Shown: piece after piece, positions 63,216 to 64,000 of the stretch
Position numbering within the stretch: the stretch's first letter is position 1
Layout: every line of letters begins with the position of its first letter
Source: Chiua virens
Taxonomy: Eukaryota > Basidiomycota > Agaricomycetes > Boletales > Boletaceae
Reading direction: 5' to 3'
DNA: 64,000 nucleotides
Assembly: GCA_019787685.1 (NCBI GenBank)
Contig: JAHNUO010000013.1
Coordinates: 1,178,001-1,242,000 of the forward strand
The notes under the pieces: generated by a model
What the model saw: the letters and a program-made list of their open reading frames with translations, nothing else
What the model was told of the DNA's origin: nothing
Databases searched by the model: none
Translations under genes and position numbers: made by a program

Positions 63216-63608
63216 TAAGATCAAGACTACCAATACAGCCTGCCACCGCGCAGCTAGCTGCCCACCATTGCCGGACGACCTCCCACCCGTCCACTCTTGA
63301 ACCCCGCTTGGAATCTCCGAGCCACCAACACCCCGACGTCGGATCTATCTGACGATAACCCTGAACCCTCGACACCACTTTCTGAACCTCAGGAAGCAGA
63401 CTTCGACATCAACGTCGAAAACCTTGACTTGGAGGACGAGACCCAGCGACTAGCTGACCGTCTTCACCAAACACTCGACATCCCCGCACTTGCCACCTTC
63501 GCGTCCCCTACGACCCCACGAAGGCCGAACCCCGGACCATCATCTATCCGGAACCCGAACCCATCCATCGTACCACCACCCGTACGAACGTCCACCACCT
63601 CGACCAAC

Positions 63609-64000
63609 ATGTCTAACAAGGCAGTTGAACTTCGTCTCGGAAAACCCTCAGCCTTTGATGGCTCCTACGATCGTGCCATACCCTGGCTCAACGACGTCGC
63701 CACCTACCTCTTCGTCAACGAAGATGTATACAACACCGAGAACAAACGAGTGGCTTTCGCCCTCTCCTTTATGACCGAAGGATCTGCTCTGACTTGGGCC
63801 GACACGTTCCGCGCCAAGTCCATCTCCGCTAGATCTTTCGGGACCTGGACTGACTGGCAGACGGAGTTCCGTAAGGACTTCGAACACCACGACACCAAGG
63901 GCGACGCCATCGCCTGGTTATCCACCACCCGTTCCACCAAGAACGAGGACGTCCCCTCGTATATCTCCTCCTTCCGCAACAAGGTCGTCACCGCAGGGCT
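63609..64000 (+). CDS. element C Gag, partial
   Basis: MSNKAVELRLGKPSAFDGSY, WLNDVATYLFVNEDVYNTEN, FALSFMTEGSALTWADTFRA, WQTEFRKDFEHHDTKGDAIA. It is open to the window edge with no lesion. The frame is open upstream through PALATFASPTTPRRPNPG to about 63270 without an ATG, so a longer Gag may be made from an upstream start. It is better preserved than A (CGA codons intact), suggesting a younger copy. Confidence 0.82.
   Translation, partial: MSNKAVELRLGKPSAFDGSYDRAIPWLNDVATYLFVNEDVYNTENKRVAFALSFMTEGSALTWADTFRAKSISARSFGTWTDWQTEFRKDFEHHDTKGDAIAWLSTTRSTKNEDVPSYISSFRNKVVTAG

Larger units (their letters stand above)
62598..64000 (+). mobile_element. Ty3/Gypsy element C, left part, continues past the window
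   Basis: LTR at 62598-63215 (TGTTACAAC...CGTAACA), the same TAAGATCAAGACT after it, and a gag clearly homologous to element A's. It interrupts B's reverse transcriptase. The right end is outside the window. Confidence 0.85.

Overview
The window is nuclear DNA of a filamentous basidiomycete, most likely an agaricomycete. The host genes carry many 45-60 base introns, including repeated GTCCGT-type donors. They include a GH90/CAP10-type glycosyltransferase and a FluG-type amidohydrolase. The repeats are Ty3/Gypsy elements of agaricomycete type together with hAT and Tc1/mariner elements. The species cannot be named from the sequence.

Layout. Positions 1-3200 hold no convincing gene but contain a 1.06 kb TA-flanked inverted-repeat element. 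Positions 3292-11201 hold a secreted flavin amine/polyamine oxidase, an amino acid permease and a small membrane protein. Positions 14670-25900 are a segmental duplication. Unit 1 is an ER Hsp70 (BiP/Kar2) gene plus a GH31 alpha-glucosidase. Unit 2 is an intact BiP ending in HDEL plus a collapsed GH31 relic. Unit 1's BiP has a one-base insertion that removes its HDEL end. Both BiP promoters carry TGACGTG, which resembles an unfolded-protein-response element.

Positions 26148-43730 form a compact housekeeping block: NAA30 acetyltransferase, nucleoporin NUP192, SFT2, a SET-domain methyltransferase, a CAP10-type glycosyltransferase, an amidohydrolase, BolA and one unknown gene. NUP192 alone needs about nine one-base corrections, every one of them an extra base. 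That is either a base-calling artefact or strongly biased decay.

Positions 44050 to the end are a transposon graveyard: a Pif1-like helicase relic, an hAT element with an 8-base target duplication, a Tc1/mariner element whose 215-bp terminal repeats are themselves foldback units, and three Ty3/Gypsy retrotransposons. Element A (51677-59417, two 730-bp LTRs) sits inside element B, and element C has also landed in B and runs off the window. Element A shows an apparent Tf1-like self-primer, a -1 frameshift signal at the gag stop, an integrase chromodomain, and an extra zinc-knuckle ORF after pol. A and B are both decayed mainly at CpG sites: A's two LTRs differ mostly at CpG, and nine of B's in-frame stops are TGA where CGA is expected.
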